From Sulfolobus acidocaldarius SUSAZ (GTDB lineage Archaea > Thermoproteota > Thermoprotei_A > Sulfolobales > Sulfolobaceae): 64,000 bases of DNA. Below the pieces are notes generated by a model. It was not told the origin of the DNA. It searched no databases and saw only the letters and a list, made by a program, of their open reading frames with translations. Each line of letters opens with the position of its first letter. Position 1 is the first letter of the stretch. The translations under genes were made by a program, and so were the position numbers. The stretch is from contig CP006977.1 of the NCBI GenBank assembly GCA_000508305.1, positions 714,621 through 778,620 of the forward strand. Reading direction: 5' to 3'. Shown here in pieces: positions 30,409 to 39,671 of the stretch.

Positions 30409-30414
30409 ATCACC
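30409..30414 (-). promoter_or_regulatory. Shine-Dalgarno site deciding the AUU start
   Basis: GGTGAT on the minus strand, complementary to the expected 16S rRNA 3' end, lies 5 nt before ATT 30403. An ATG just after it (30408) is out of frame and leads to a stop after 24 codons. Confidence 0.6.
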
Positions 30415-30439
30415 AAGATTTGACTCGAAAATAATGTTT

Positions 30440-31291
30440 TTATAGTTTTTTAATACCTGCCTCGGTAAGTAACCCCATTGACAGTGTGTCAGGTATTGAT
30501 ATAGCTATCTCATTAAACTTCTCTCTCACATCCAGTTTTGAAAGAAGAGATATGTACTGGGCTGATGCGTTGTTGTATTCACTTTTAACAAATTCCCCAT
30601 ACTTCTTCCCGTACAACTCATACAGTTGTTTGGCACTACCTACAAGCTCCTTAGTTTTACCACTTTCAAAATTAATACAATCAATGTAATCGTCAATAAG
30701 TTGATACATAATTCCAAGATATTTCCCCATATCTAAAAGTAAGTCTAAGTCCTTCTCCCTATCCGCTGTAAATGCAGCCAAAGCTGTGGACAATTTAAAC
30801 AGACTTGATGTCTTTAGTTCAATGGTGCTCAGATATGAGGCAGCAGGACCAAACATGTCTTTGATTGCGCCTATTGCAGTGTCCTTCCATAACTCTAGAC
30901 TAACCTTGAGCGCATTTTCTCCATACCTAGAGATAATATTCAATGCAGATGGAATGAGATAATTTGTTATGAAAACAACCCTCCTATTTGTGTATAATGC
31001 CCAAGCAGATAATTTACCCCTTCTCGTTGTATCATAATCCACTATATCATCCAATGCCAGGGAGGAAGAGTGTAGTATTTCTATGGCTAAGGCAGCGTCT
31101 AGTGAATTACTCAGTTCACCACCTAAAGCTTCAGTAAAAAACATATTTAGCACTGCTCTGTATCTCTTTCCGTCTTTCAGTATGTATTTGCTAACCTCTA
31201 ACATGTCAAGATCCTTGATTTGTGATAGATATTTCTGAATAACATCGTCAATGAGTTGCTTAGTTTTAATCCAATACTCTATGAAGTCCAC
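30440..31291 (-). CDS. Hexaprenyl diphosphate synthase
   Basis: 283 aa trans-prenyltransferase closely resembling, as I recall it, the Sulfolobus hexaprenyl diphosphate synthase: DGKRYRAVLNMFF, AIEILHSSSLALDDIVD with first Asp motif at 81-85, FITNYLIPSAL and the second Asp motif DDYID near 197. It makes the C30 chain expected for caldariellaquinone-type quinones rather than the C20 lipid precursor. Adjoins the 268-aa gene upstream with one base between. Confidence 0.88.
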   Translation of the reverse strand: MDFIEYWIKTKQLIDDVIQKYLSQIKDLDMLEVSKYILKDGKRYRAVLNMFFTEALGGELSNSLDAALAIEILHSSSLALDDIVDYDTTRRGKLSAWALYTNRRVVFITNYLIPSALNIISRYGENALKVSLELWKDTAIGAIKDMFGPAASYLSTIELKTSSLFKLSTALAAFTADREKDLDLLLDMGKYLGIMYQLIDDYIDCINFESGKTKELVGSAKQLYELYGKKYGEFVKSEYNNASAQYISLLSKLDVREKFNEIAISIPDTLSMGLLTEAGIKKL

Positions 31292-31292
31292 T

Positions 31293-32099
31293 CTATAAAC
31301 CTCCTTTAACTTCCTTAAATAAGTATGTTAGAAGGGTTAAATATATTGGCGCCAAAATTGGATCTACATCTAATAACGTTTCTTTAACGTTTATTCCTTT
31401 ACTCCGAAGCTCATTCTCCTTCCTCCTAGTAACTAAAATATCAGCGGAAGTTGTTATGAACTGAACTTCTTTTTGTTGATTAGGTATATGTTCATCGTTG
31501 TAGAGCCAAACGTTTACACTTAAGAATTTATTAATTAAATGCCTTGCGGGGGCGAATACAGGGGAGAGAATTATTTCTCTTCCAAGCTTATTCTCCTTTA
31601 TCTTTTCTTTGAGCCAATCTTCCAATGAATTTATTTCCTCAAGTTCCTTACTAATCTCTCTACTTCTCTTGTCATTAGAGAGTTTAGAAATCTTCCTTAA
31701 GAGGGAGAGGGCAATGTTGATTTCACATAACTCGTCATTATAATTAAAAAGTTGAATCATTCCCTTTGATTTCACATTACTTAGACATGTTATTAGTGCC
31801 CCATGATTCTCTAGAGCCCAAGCCGTGTCTAAAAATTCTGTTATTTGATTCCTGTCATGGATAATTCCTAAGGTATAGTCCTTACTATCCACATAAGGGC
31901 TCTCGAAAAAGAGAAAATCATATAGGTTAACGAGCCTTATAGTCCTCCCTGTTAAGGAGGATAGAGCCCTATGTACTGTGTAGGCTTCCAATTCTGAGTT
32001 CTCTGAATAGACTAGACTAACATTACCAGTTAAGCTTACCTCTGGATCGTAAAATTTTACTTTATTTTTTAAAGTAAAGCTGTTTTCAGGGAATGACAA
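31293..32099 (-). CDS. Conserved crenarchaeal protein, possibly SIS-fold-like
   Basis: 268 aa, not confidently recognised. [26 protein letters not shown] and a later strand-rich half ([36 protein letters not shown]) suggest an alpha/beta fold resembling two SIS-like sugar-isomerase halves, without clear active-site residues. It overlaps the MTA phosphorylase gene by 31 nt and precedes hexaprenyl diphosphate synthase, so the three are likely one transcript. Function unknown. Confidence 0.6.
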   Translation of the reverse strand: MSFPENSFTLKNKVKFYDPEVSLTGNVSLVYSENSELEAYTVHRALSSLTGRTIRLVNLYDFLFFESPYVDSKDYTLGIIHDRNQITEFLDTAWALENHGALITCLSNVKSKGMIQLFNYNDELCEINIALSLLRKISKLSNDKRSREISKELEEINSLEDWLKEKIKENKLGREIILSPVFAPARHLINKFLSVNVWLYNDEHIPNQQKEVQFITTSADILVTRRKENELRSKGINVKETLLDVDPILAPIYLTLLTYLFKEVKGGL

Positions 32100-32881
32100 C
32101 AGCTACACTCTCTTTCATCTGGTTCTTCTGGTAATCTCTTTATAACTCCATAAAGTAATTTTCGCGCCTTCTCAGTGTTCTCAGCCATAACTTTTATCAC
32201 TTCCTCAGCGGTAACAGGTAATTCTGCAAATACATCATAGTCTGTGATCATGGCTATAGTTGAATAGCACATCTGAGCCTCGCATGCTAAATTAACCTCA
32301 GGAACTAGTGTCATGCCTATTATATCCGCCTTAAATACTTCCTTCCATACTCTACTTTCAGCTCTAGAGGAAAACCTAGGTCCTTCAATACAAATATATG
32401 TTCCTCTCTCATGGGTTTGAATTTTCATCTCTCTGGCAATATCTAGAATTATTTTTCTTAGACTGTTACAGAAGGGATCTGCCATACTTACATGTGCCAC
32501 CACAGGTCCGTCAAAAAATGTGTAATCTCTACCCTTTGTCATATCAATAAATTGGTCCGGAATCACAAAGTCACCTGGCTTATAGTCCATTCTCAAGCTC
32601 CCTACTGCTGAGACTGATATTAGCCATTTTACCCCTAATTCTTTAAGAGCCCATATGTTAGCTCTATAGTTAATCTTATGCGGTGGTATCCTGTGACCCC
32701 TTCCGTGTCTAGGGAGGAAAGCCACACTCTTACCTTCCAATTCTCCCAGAAGTATGTAGTCACTTGGTTCTCCATAAGGGGTATAGATCTTAATCTCTCT
32801 AGTGTTTTCAAGAATCTTTGGATCATATAGACCTGAACCACCTATTATTCCTATTTTTGCTTTATCTTTTGTTGTGATCAT
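32069..32881 (-). CDS. mtnP: S-methyl-5'-thioadenosine phosphorylase (MTAP II type)
   Basis: 270 aa enzyme cleaving methylthioadenosine to adenine and methylthioribose-1-phosphate. Motifs: [35 protein letters not shown], and the Met/Asp purine-site block [16 protein letters not shown]. The tail ECSCCHSL keeps the CxC disulfide known from hyperstable Sulfolobus MTAP II. Start is ATG 32881 or the adjoining TTG 32884. The phosphoribosyltransferase gene opposite could salvage the adenine. Confidence 0.93.
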   Translation of the reverse strand: MITTKDKAKIGIIGGSGLYDPKILENTREIKIYTPYGEPSDYILLGELEGKSVAFLPRHGRGHRIPPHKINYRANIWALKELGVKWLISVSAVGSLRMDYKPGDFVIPDQFIDMTKGRDYTFFDGPVVAHVSMADPFCNSLRKIILDIAREMKIQTHERGTYICIEGPRFSSRAESRVWKEVFKADIIGMTLVPEVNLACEAQMCYSTIAMITDYDVFAELPVTAEEVIKVMAENTEKARKLLYGVIKRLPEEPDERECSCCHSLKTALL

Positions 32882-32961
32882 CAATCATCTCTTAAAATCA
32901 CCGGGTATAAAAACCATAAAATTGATAAATCTTAACTTATAGTTGTCATGGGAGTTTAAAA

Positions 32962-33582
32962 TTGGTAAAAATTCCTGTGAAAGTGGTAACATGGGAGGAG
33001 GTAGTGGAATGGTCTACTAGACTGGGGGATTCAATAAAGGAGGAAGGATATCAGCCTGATATTATAATTGCGATTGCCAGAGGGGGTTTAGTCCCTGCGA
33101 GGATTGTAGCTGATGTATTAGGGGTTCTAGATATGTTATCTATAAAGGTTGAACATTGGGTAGAAACAGCTTCCCAGACTCCTGAGGCAAAGGTAAAATA
33201 CCCCTATAAGCTTGATCTTAAGGGTAAAAGGGTACTTTTAGTTGACGATATTGCGGACACGGGTGATAGTGTAGTTTTAGCCAAAAAGTTTGTTGAGGAT
33301 AATTTTCTTCCACGGGAAGTGAAAACTGCTACAATGCAATACATTCAGTCAGTTTCAAAATATAAACCAGATTATGTAGGCATGGTGGTAACAGAATGGA
33401 AATGGTTCATGTATCCTTGGAATTACTGGGAAGACGAAATTAACCTAGTGAGGAAGATCCTGAGTAACGGAGGGTCTGATGTGAAAGACATTGAGAGTAA
33501 ATTTGAAGAGAGCTATGGCATAGTGCCTCCTATACCTTTGATTAAGATAATGGACGAAATGAAGAGGAGAAAAATGATGTAG
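32962..33582 (+). CDS. Type I phosphoribosyltransferase (purine salvage)
   Basis: 206 aa. The PRPP loop [14 protein letters not shown] is canonical and [18 protein letters not shown] is the pyrophosphate loop. The family includes adenine and 6-oxopurine transferases and the specificity cannot be settled here. Being divergent from MTA phosphorylase, which releases adenine, makes adenine the favoured substrate. TTG start. Confidence 0.85.
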   Translation: MVKIPVKVVTWEEVVEWSTRLGDSIKEEGYQPDIIIAIARGGLVPARIVADVLGVLDMLSIKVEHWVETASQTPEAKVKYPYKLDLKGKRVLLVDDIADTGDSVVLAKKFVEDNFLPREVKTATMQYIQSVSKYKPDYVGMVVTEWKWFMYPWNYWEDEINLVRKILSNGGSDVKDIESKFEESYGIVPPIPLIKIMDEMKRRKMM

Positions 33583-33590
33583 ACTTTTCT

Positions 33591-34698
33591 TTAGTATATC
33601 TTAAATCTTAGCTTACCGATTGCTCCTCCAAATGTCTTTTTAACCCATTCTCCGTCAGGTAATTCGTCTCCTATAACATAAACCTTAGTTCCATAATTTT
33701 CAGCTTCTTGGCTCAACTTTTCAAGTTCGCTCCCTGGTTCTTCATACACTATAAGAGCATCAATGGCACCTAACTGTAATGCTTTTCTAATTTCCTCTAA
33801 GCCATATACTACCATACCATCATCCTTAGCTAAATGATACTTTATCTCTTCCATAAGGTTCTCCACTTCAATATACTTCTGGTTCTTAAGAATATCTTGC
33901 GCTTTCATGATCAGCTCTTTTAATCCCGGTTCTCCTTGATCTGGAATATCAAATAAAGGTTGTAATACTAGTTTTTTAACCCTATAATCCAGTAAATCAG
34001 ATTCATATAGGTCTTTCTTTGCAAATCCCGGTCCGCCAATCAATATTCCCTTCATTTTCTTCATTTCTATGTAAGGCAGAAAGTATTGGTTTACCTTTTC
34101 ACCTACCTCTTTAAGGAAGTTATGGTACATTTCCTCTATTATTCTTTCAATACGTCTCTGTGACTGTCCTCCCATCATATGTTTTCCTGGAACAAATCCC
34201 TCGAACTCGTCAAGGACTTCTACCTTAGTTCCCTTAAGAACACCTATTGTAGCGTAATCCCTTTCCACTATTACTAGCCCGAAAACCTCATTCTCTTCAA
34301 CCATGTCTTCCAAGAACTCCACATGGAAGAATTTGTCTGTCCTATAGAAGAACAGTGGCACTTTCTCTGGTGGTGAGAACATAAAACATTTAAAGTCCTC
34401 ATTATTAAAGTTCTCACCACAAAATATCGCTAAACCATTACCATCTACCTTAGGAATTTGTGTTAGCCTATCAATAGCAGCTTGAATGGCAGTGGTTACT
34501 GCATCTCTTGTTCTTTTCAGTTTTATGTTCTGAGCTATGGAAGCTTCTTGTCTCAATAGATTAAGTATATCAGGAATGGGTCGACCTGGTGGTATGTACA
34601 ACGATAGTAATACAGTCGCAGGGGCACTCCATTTCTTTAATTCTCTTATTAGTGCCTTTAATTCTAATCTGTTTATCTCGTATCTGTCAAAGACTCAT
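33591..34698 (-). CDS. Peptide chain release factor aRF1, apparent +1 frameshift at codon 3
   Basis: Class I release factor reading all three stop codons. The catalytic GGQ ([11 protein letters not shown]) is intact; the codon-reading loop is NIKL, not NIKS. In the main frame the first standard start is TTG 34601, inside the conserved LLSLYIPP strand. The open frame extends back through [20 protein letters not shown], aligning with the eRF1 N-terminal helix, to a TGA at 34697, with no ATG, GTG or TTG. One frame over, ATG 34698 reads M-S-L then TGA at 34689-34687, forming CTT-TGA-C. A +1 shift there gives a 368-aa protein of normal length. Alternatives: a non-AUG start, or a one-base difference in the sequence. 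Confidence 0.9.
34686..34692 (-). promoter_or_regulatory. Candidate +1 programmed frameshift site CTT-TGA-C
   Basis: Identical to the heptamer used by bacterial prfB (RF2). It lies exactly where the frame must change by +1 to join ATG 34698 to the aRF1 frame. GATGAG, which can pair with a 16S 3' end of CUCAUC type, ends one base before CTT, as a possible stimulator. Confidence 0.6.
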
Positions 34699-34798
34699 CC
34701 CTTATCATTTTTATCTACACCTTCATTAACTAATAAGATTGACTGAATCGTAATCGCGGAAAACATTTTTAGTACCATATTCAATAATTAATGGTAGT

Positions 34799-34883
<85 letters not shown>

Positions 34884-35578
34884 TTGTGGGGACACTCTAA
34901 CTCCCCCATTCCTGATGTAAAATTCAACTATCTTGCCTATAGGATCAAAGTAATGTTCCTTTACCTTAACGTCTTGACCTTCTCTAGAGAGTAAACATAA
35001 TACTTGTTCTTTCTCTGACGAATCTTATATTAACAGGCAACGAAAGTTGTATAAGCCATATGTTAATCCAGACGTTTTTATGATAAAGGCTTTAGTACAT
35101 GGGGCAAATACCCTAATTAATCATAGAGTTGAAAATGAACGATAAAAATTCCAGTTAGTAATATTATCTGTTTTACTAGATATAATTATCAATAGAATTT
35201 TTATTCAATAAACTAGAGAGTTAATTCAGGCTTAGCTGAGAGTGTAAAAAAGAGTGATGAGATAGAAAAATAGATAGTTAAATAAAAGACTTCGTAAGTC
35301 AAGAAAGCATTCAAGGGTCAGTTATGATGAGTTTCTGTTAATAAAATTCAAATTGATTGCTACAAGATCCATGTCACAATATATTTGTGGAATTTTGATT
35401 TGCGCATATGATTCATATATGGCTTATATACAACACATAAGATGTACGCATAACGAGGCTAAATGATCCGCTTACAAAAAGCGGTTTAGTAATATTTAGT
35501 ACGTCTTGCACTTTCTAAAGAAAACACCTACAAATTGACTAGCTTCATTTAAAATTCTAAGTTTTTTCTATTAACGTA
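34884..35578 (+). other. Long AT-rich region without a convincing gene
   Basis: About 700 bp downstream of the tRNA. Only short frames are present and none has coding character. A perfect 6-bp hairpin (CCGCTT-ACAAA-AAGCGG) lies at 35468-35484. No repeat of the tRNA 3' end was found, so there is no evidence of an integrated element. Confidence 0.5.
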
Positions 35579-35767
35579 ATGAGAGTGAAGCGGGTTCTAA
35601 TACCAGATATATTTCTCGTTATCGTTAATCTGTCTTCATTAACTCTAACAGCCAGCGCTTTCATGATAACAATATCTCAAGTACCTCATAGCTTACCAAT
35701 AGGAACTGGAATCCAACTTATCTGCAATATTATTCGTCATAGTATTGTGGGAGAAAACAACAATTAA
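35579..35767 (+). CDS. Doubtful short hydrophobic ORF
   Basis: 62 codons beginning MRVKRVLIPDIFLVIVNLSS, a basic start followed by a hydrophobic stretch like a signal peptide or membrane segment. An AT-rich box (ATTTAAAATTC) lies about 30 nt upstream. It may be the decayed N-terminus of a membrane or secreted protein belonging to the pseudogene region that follows. Confidence 0.25.
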   Translation: MRVKRVLIPDIFLVIVNLSSLTLTASAFMITISQVPHSLPIGTGIQLICNIIRHSIVGENNN

Positions 35768-35794
35768 AATCCTTCTGGGTGAGGATGGGGAAGA

Positions 35795-38700
35795 ATGAAG
35801 TCCGTCTTTATATTCCTAATATTACATATATTAAAAGGGACTATTGCCCCAGTCCTCACGATAGGCTCCTCATCAACCCCTCCGCCAGAGTGGTTAGCGC
35901 AAGCTGTAAATACCCAGATAAATCAGCTGTGGGCAAAATACCCTACTGGACTTTACGCATTCAAGGAGGCATAAACAGCAAATAATAATTTCTGGTTAGA
36001 TGATCAAGCTAAGTTCCTACAGAGCATTGCTCCTTATTGGCAGTCGTATTCCACTTATGTTAGCTCAATATTGCAGTTTCTACAGCAAGGTGATATTAAT
36101 GGATTGTTTATAAAGAGGTTTGAGTATCCAAGTCTTCAGAACCTTGGCACAGATACGTGGACTAATGGGTTTGAAATCCTTAGGGGCACCCCTTATCTGG
36201 AAATTTCTCTATTTCAACTTACTATAATCCCGCCTTACCCCTAACATTCCTATCGCCTATAATAATCCAGTTGCCCAATGGCGTTCTTGTTAACGTTAAT
36301 CAGGGAATGGAAAACATAGTTATTGATGGGGGATTTGGTGGGTCTGAGGGGCAAAATCCTCCATGGATATCTTTTAATGGTACTGTTGCAAACGGTTCTA
36401 TTGTTATACTTATTAAGAATGCAAAGACTTACCTGAACCTAACAGGACCAACATTTTTCGGGACTCCCAGCGAGAGCCTCTACGTCAACTTCCCCGTAAT
36501 CAATCGCCTTCAATCCCCATACCCTATACAATTCATGAACGGGGTAGGAGGGCAGTATAACTACCAGCAAAAATTTGTTCCAATTAATTTCACAATCCTT
36601 GTTCAAGGATATGGATTATTCTATTTCACATTTATTTGGGCTCCCAATGTCCAAGGGTATCCCGGCAATACTTTATATGCCTCATTCGTGCCTGTTTATG
36701 TTAACTCGAATACATGGACCCAAATTACGATACCTATCTTACAGCAAGATGTTCCCGCAAGCGTGGGGATAACTCTACCACCATACCTGATGGCAGTAGG
36801 ATTTACTGCAAGCTCTGCAGGAACATCGATAAGCGGGACTTTCCCATCTAGAACTGAACCCAGCGGGGTTTATATTACGGATTTGTTAACCAATGTACCA
36901 ACGACCTATAGTCCTCAATTTTCCATCACCCAAGAAGACGATTCTGTTATATAGAACGAATCTTGGAAGAGTGACTACTATGGTGTTACTTTCTGGTATG
37001 CATGGATCTTGAATGATAGCAATACGCTCATCGGTCTAGGTTACATTCCATTAGCTAACGCTACAATATATTTCCCCTTCAATCAACTCTCGACGTTAAG
37101 TACTGGTTACACGGAACTAGTTACACAGAACCAAGGACTTATCAAAAACTACCAGAACATCAGTAACATTTCGTGGTCTTATTTCACAAATGTCAACGTA
37201 GGGAAAAGGATGTTGCTTTCTACTAACTATGCACCTAATTGGATCGGGTCGTTACAGCTACTGTTTGTGTTCCCAGGCGCCTCTGCCACTAGTCAGTACA
37301 TCAATGTACTAGGATATTCAGCGTATGCAGGGGACCCCTACCAGGTTAGAAACACGCTTTACTTTAACTCAACATTTAGCACCCCTCCAGGGATGCATCA
37401 GTGTGTTCAGGTAGCCTACAGAGCGCCTAACAGTTCTTGGTACTTTACATTTGACCTTTATCCTAGCGTCGATTACATCCCAGACCCCCAATAGCGTCGT
37501 TAATCTAATGTTGAACTGCACAAAGTACTATGAATATGCAGACTTAGGGATGGAATACTACGAGGGCGAGATAATTTACGCTCTAGCATTACTTGGGGAG
37601 TACGGGAATTCTCAGGCTTTACAAATGGCGGAACAAGCATGGAGTGCATACTATTCGTTATTACAACAGTACAACGGATAAACCTACACATCCTCATTAG
37701 CCATCTTTATCCTAGCCACGAAAGTGTTATATCAGGTCATGGGAAGCTCAGAGTACTCTTCAGCTCTTAACCAATTAGGCTCATGGCTATTGCAATATCA
37801 AAATGCGAGCAGATGTGCCTACTATTATTTTCCAATGTGGTACCATAAAATAAATACAGACTTAAACGTAAATGGATTCAATAGTTACGGATTTATTATC
37901 AATCAGAGTAGCAGCGTGTGAGTAGGTTATGTAATGGGCGGGACCCAAATAAGGGTGAACTTCTTTGAGGATATTCCGCTTAATACCAGCTATGCTATTT
38001 ACTTGCTAGATAAGGGTAACCTCTCATTCACTTATCAAAATACGTTAAACGTCTCAGGGACCTTTACTGCAACGCTATGGATGAACGCGCAGACTGCAGG
38101 GACTTTAGCTAATATCACTGTAACAGTTCAGATCGCTAATAACGGAAATGTACTCCAGATAATAGGATCCAGAACTTTGACTAACGTAAAGCTCCAAGGA
38201 GGGGCGGGGAGTCCGCTCTTCTATCCTGTGACAATCCGGTTCCCGGTTCTAACTACAGTGGACGCTCCACCGTCTAGCACTATTATAGTAGGGTTAAACA
38301 TCAATGGCACTAACACAGTATACGTGTTAGTGGACTCGACGAATGGACCATCAAATATAACCATCCCCCTCTCATGGAAGAACCCGTTTTTTGGTGAGTT
38401 TACGTTACCTGAAATAGAAAATCCTAACCCTGCAGTGAAGAACTACCCACAGCCTTACTTATTGGATGTAGTAGCTCTTTCCGGATTGGCATTAGTGACA
38501 GAGAATCGGCAAGCCTTGTCTTTTAAGGCGGGGTGAGGTTTTTATAGTATCGTTAAGATGTTAAATTTGGTTAAAATGGTGCGTGAGGAAACCTATGGAA
38601 ATGGGTATTATTAGTTCAATTAAGTGTCCTCATGCTGAAAAACAATATCCTTGAGTCTCAAGGAGGGTGGAATGAGGGTTTGACCAGAGGGATAGGGGTA

Positions 38701-39614
38701 AAGTGGCTGAAGACCTAGCCTTTGGTTTACCGCTGGATGTGTGGAGTGGGGTGGGTGATACTCACTAGTTATGAGACGATGAGGGTGAAGGCGGTAAATC
38801 ATAAACCTGTGAATCGCTCTAAAGGAACCCTTTAGGGCGGGAAGGAGGTCAGTCTCTACAAAACTACTGGAAACACAACATATCTGCAGAGGGCAGAACT
38901 GGTAATGAACTCAATCCACTATGGACCTGTGCCAGAATCAGGGTATCAGGTGTTAGGAATAAACACTTTCCAAGCAAATAGGTTATGGGTCTATGCTAGC
39001 TACTCAAGAGTCGATGCCGATGCTTATACGTATAAGAGCGAATTAACGGCAGAATTTGCTCTAGCTATGGACAACTATACTATAGCCTCCCTAGCTCTCA
39101 CTGACGTGTGGTGGAGGACCGTCTACAATTACTCAGGTCTCTTAGCCTTGTATGTGGGGAACAATCAGCGATCTGACTTTCAGATAAATTCAGAGACTCA
39201 GCCTTGGGGAGTAGCTACCATTGAGTCCCTATCAGCAATTAATGATACGTTGTACCCATACTATATCTCGAATCTAGGGAACTTCAACTACACGACGAAC
39301 ATGCAGTGGAACGGGACTGCACTTATAATTGACATATATATGCATAGTGACAACTCTACAACACTTTACTTCCACACGATATATGATAGATTTAACATAC
39401 TCGTAAACGGGCAACATGTTAAGTATGTACAGTCTTTCAATGTTATGCATTTTCTCGCAATTTAAGACAGGGACAGAATACAATAATAATAGTCCCTAAT
39501 CCTTCAACAGAGAAGAACAATATTACCGGGAGTGTGATCATCTATGTTATCCCGATAGCTCTTGTAAGTATCTTTTTCTTAATATTTTGGGCATTAAGAA
39601 GGGGTAAAAAGTAG
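35795..39614 (+). pseudogene. Decayed large secreted, membrane-anchored protein gene
   Basis: Joined frames read as one protein of about 1,160 residues: hydrophobic leader (MKSVFIFLILHILKG), helical region (WLDDQAKFLQSIAPYW), strand-rich domains with many N-x-S/T sequons, a helical repeat-like part (YYEGEIIYALALLGEYGNSQ), and a C-terminal membrane anchor with RRGKK. Lesions: in-frame stops at 35972, 36952, 37679 and 37919, frameshifts near 36185, in the C-run near 37485 and near 39448, and an inserted element at about 38531-38855. G+C and codon use differ from neighbours. Possibly an extracellular enzyme with an alpha/alpha toroid; function not recognised. Confidence 0.8.
38531..38855 (+). 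mobile_element. IS200/IS605-type non-autonomous element (MITE-like, TnpB 3' end)
   Basis: About 325 bp between pseudogene halves ending ALSFKA and resuming YKTTGNTTYLQRAE. Its right part carries a decayed TnpB tail (AFGLPLDVWSGVGDTH, DDEGEGGKS across stops) and ends GAATCGCTCTAAAGGAACCC then GGGCGGGAAGGAGGTCAG, which resembles the right end and omega-RNA guide region of IS605/IS1341 elements. The left part has a short start-like ATGGTGCGTGAGG frame. The size is like the roughly 320-bp SMN1 MITE described in Sulfolobus; that identity is from memory and unproven. No target duplication seen, as usual for this family. Confidence 0.65.
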
Positions 39615-39671
39615 TAAGTTCTAGGCTGATTACGGTCTGTCGATAAAAAGTAAATTATAGCTTTAGTCAGT

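Noticed and set aside
32881-32888. Out-of-frame ATG 32888 after GGTGAT as a leader peptide of mtnP
   Set aside because: It gives only eight codons; the true start a few bases downstream is close enough that the Shine-Dalgarno site may serve it.
35320-35360. ATGATGA box in the gene-free stretch as a guide RNA
   Set aside because: No CTGA box at a usable distance on either side.
37500-37697. Minus-strand and other-frame ORFs across the pseudogene
   Set aside because: They are shadows; only the plus-strand joined frames keep a consistent secreted-protein pattern.
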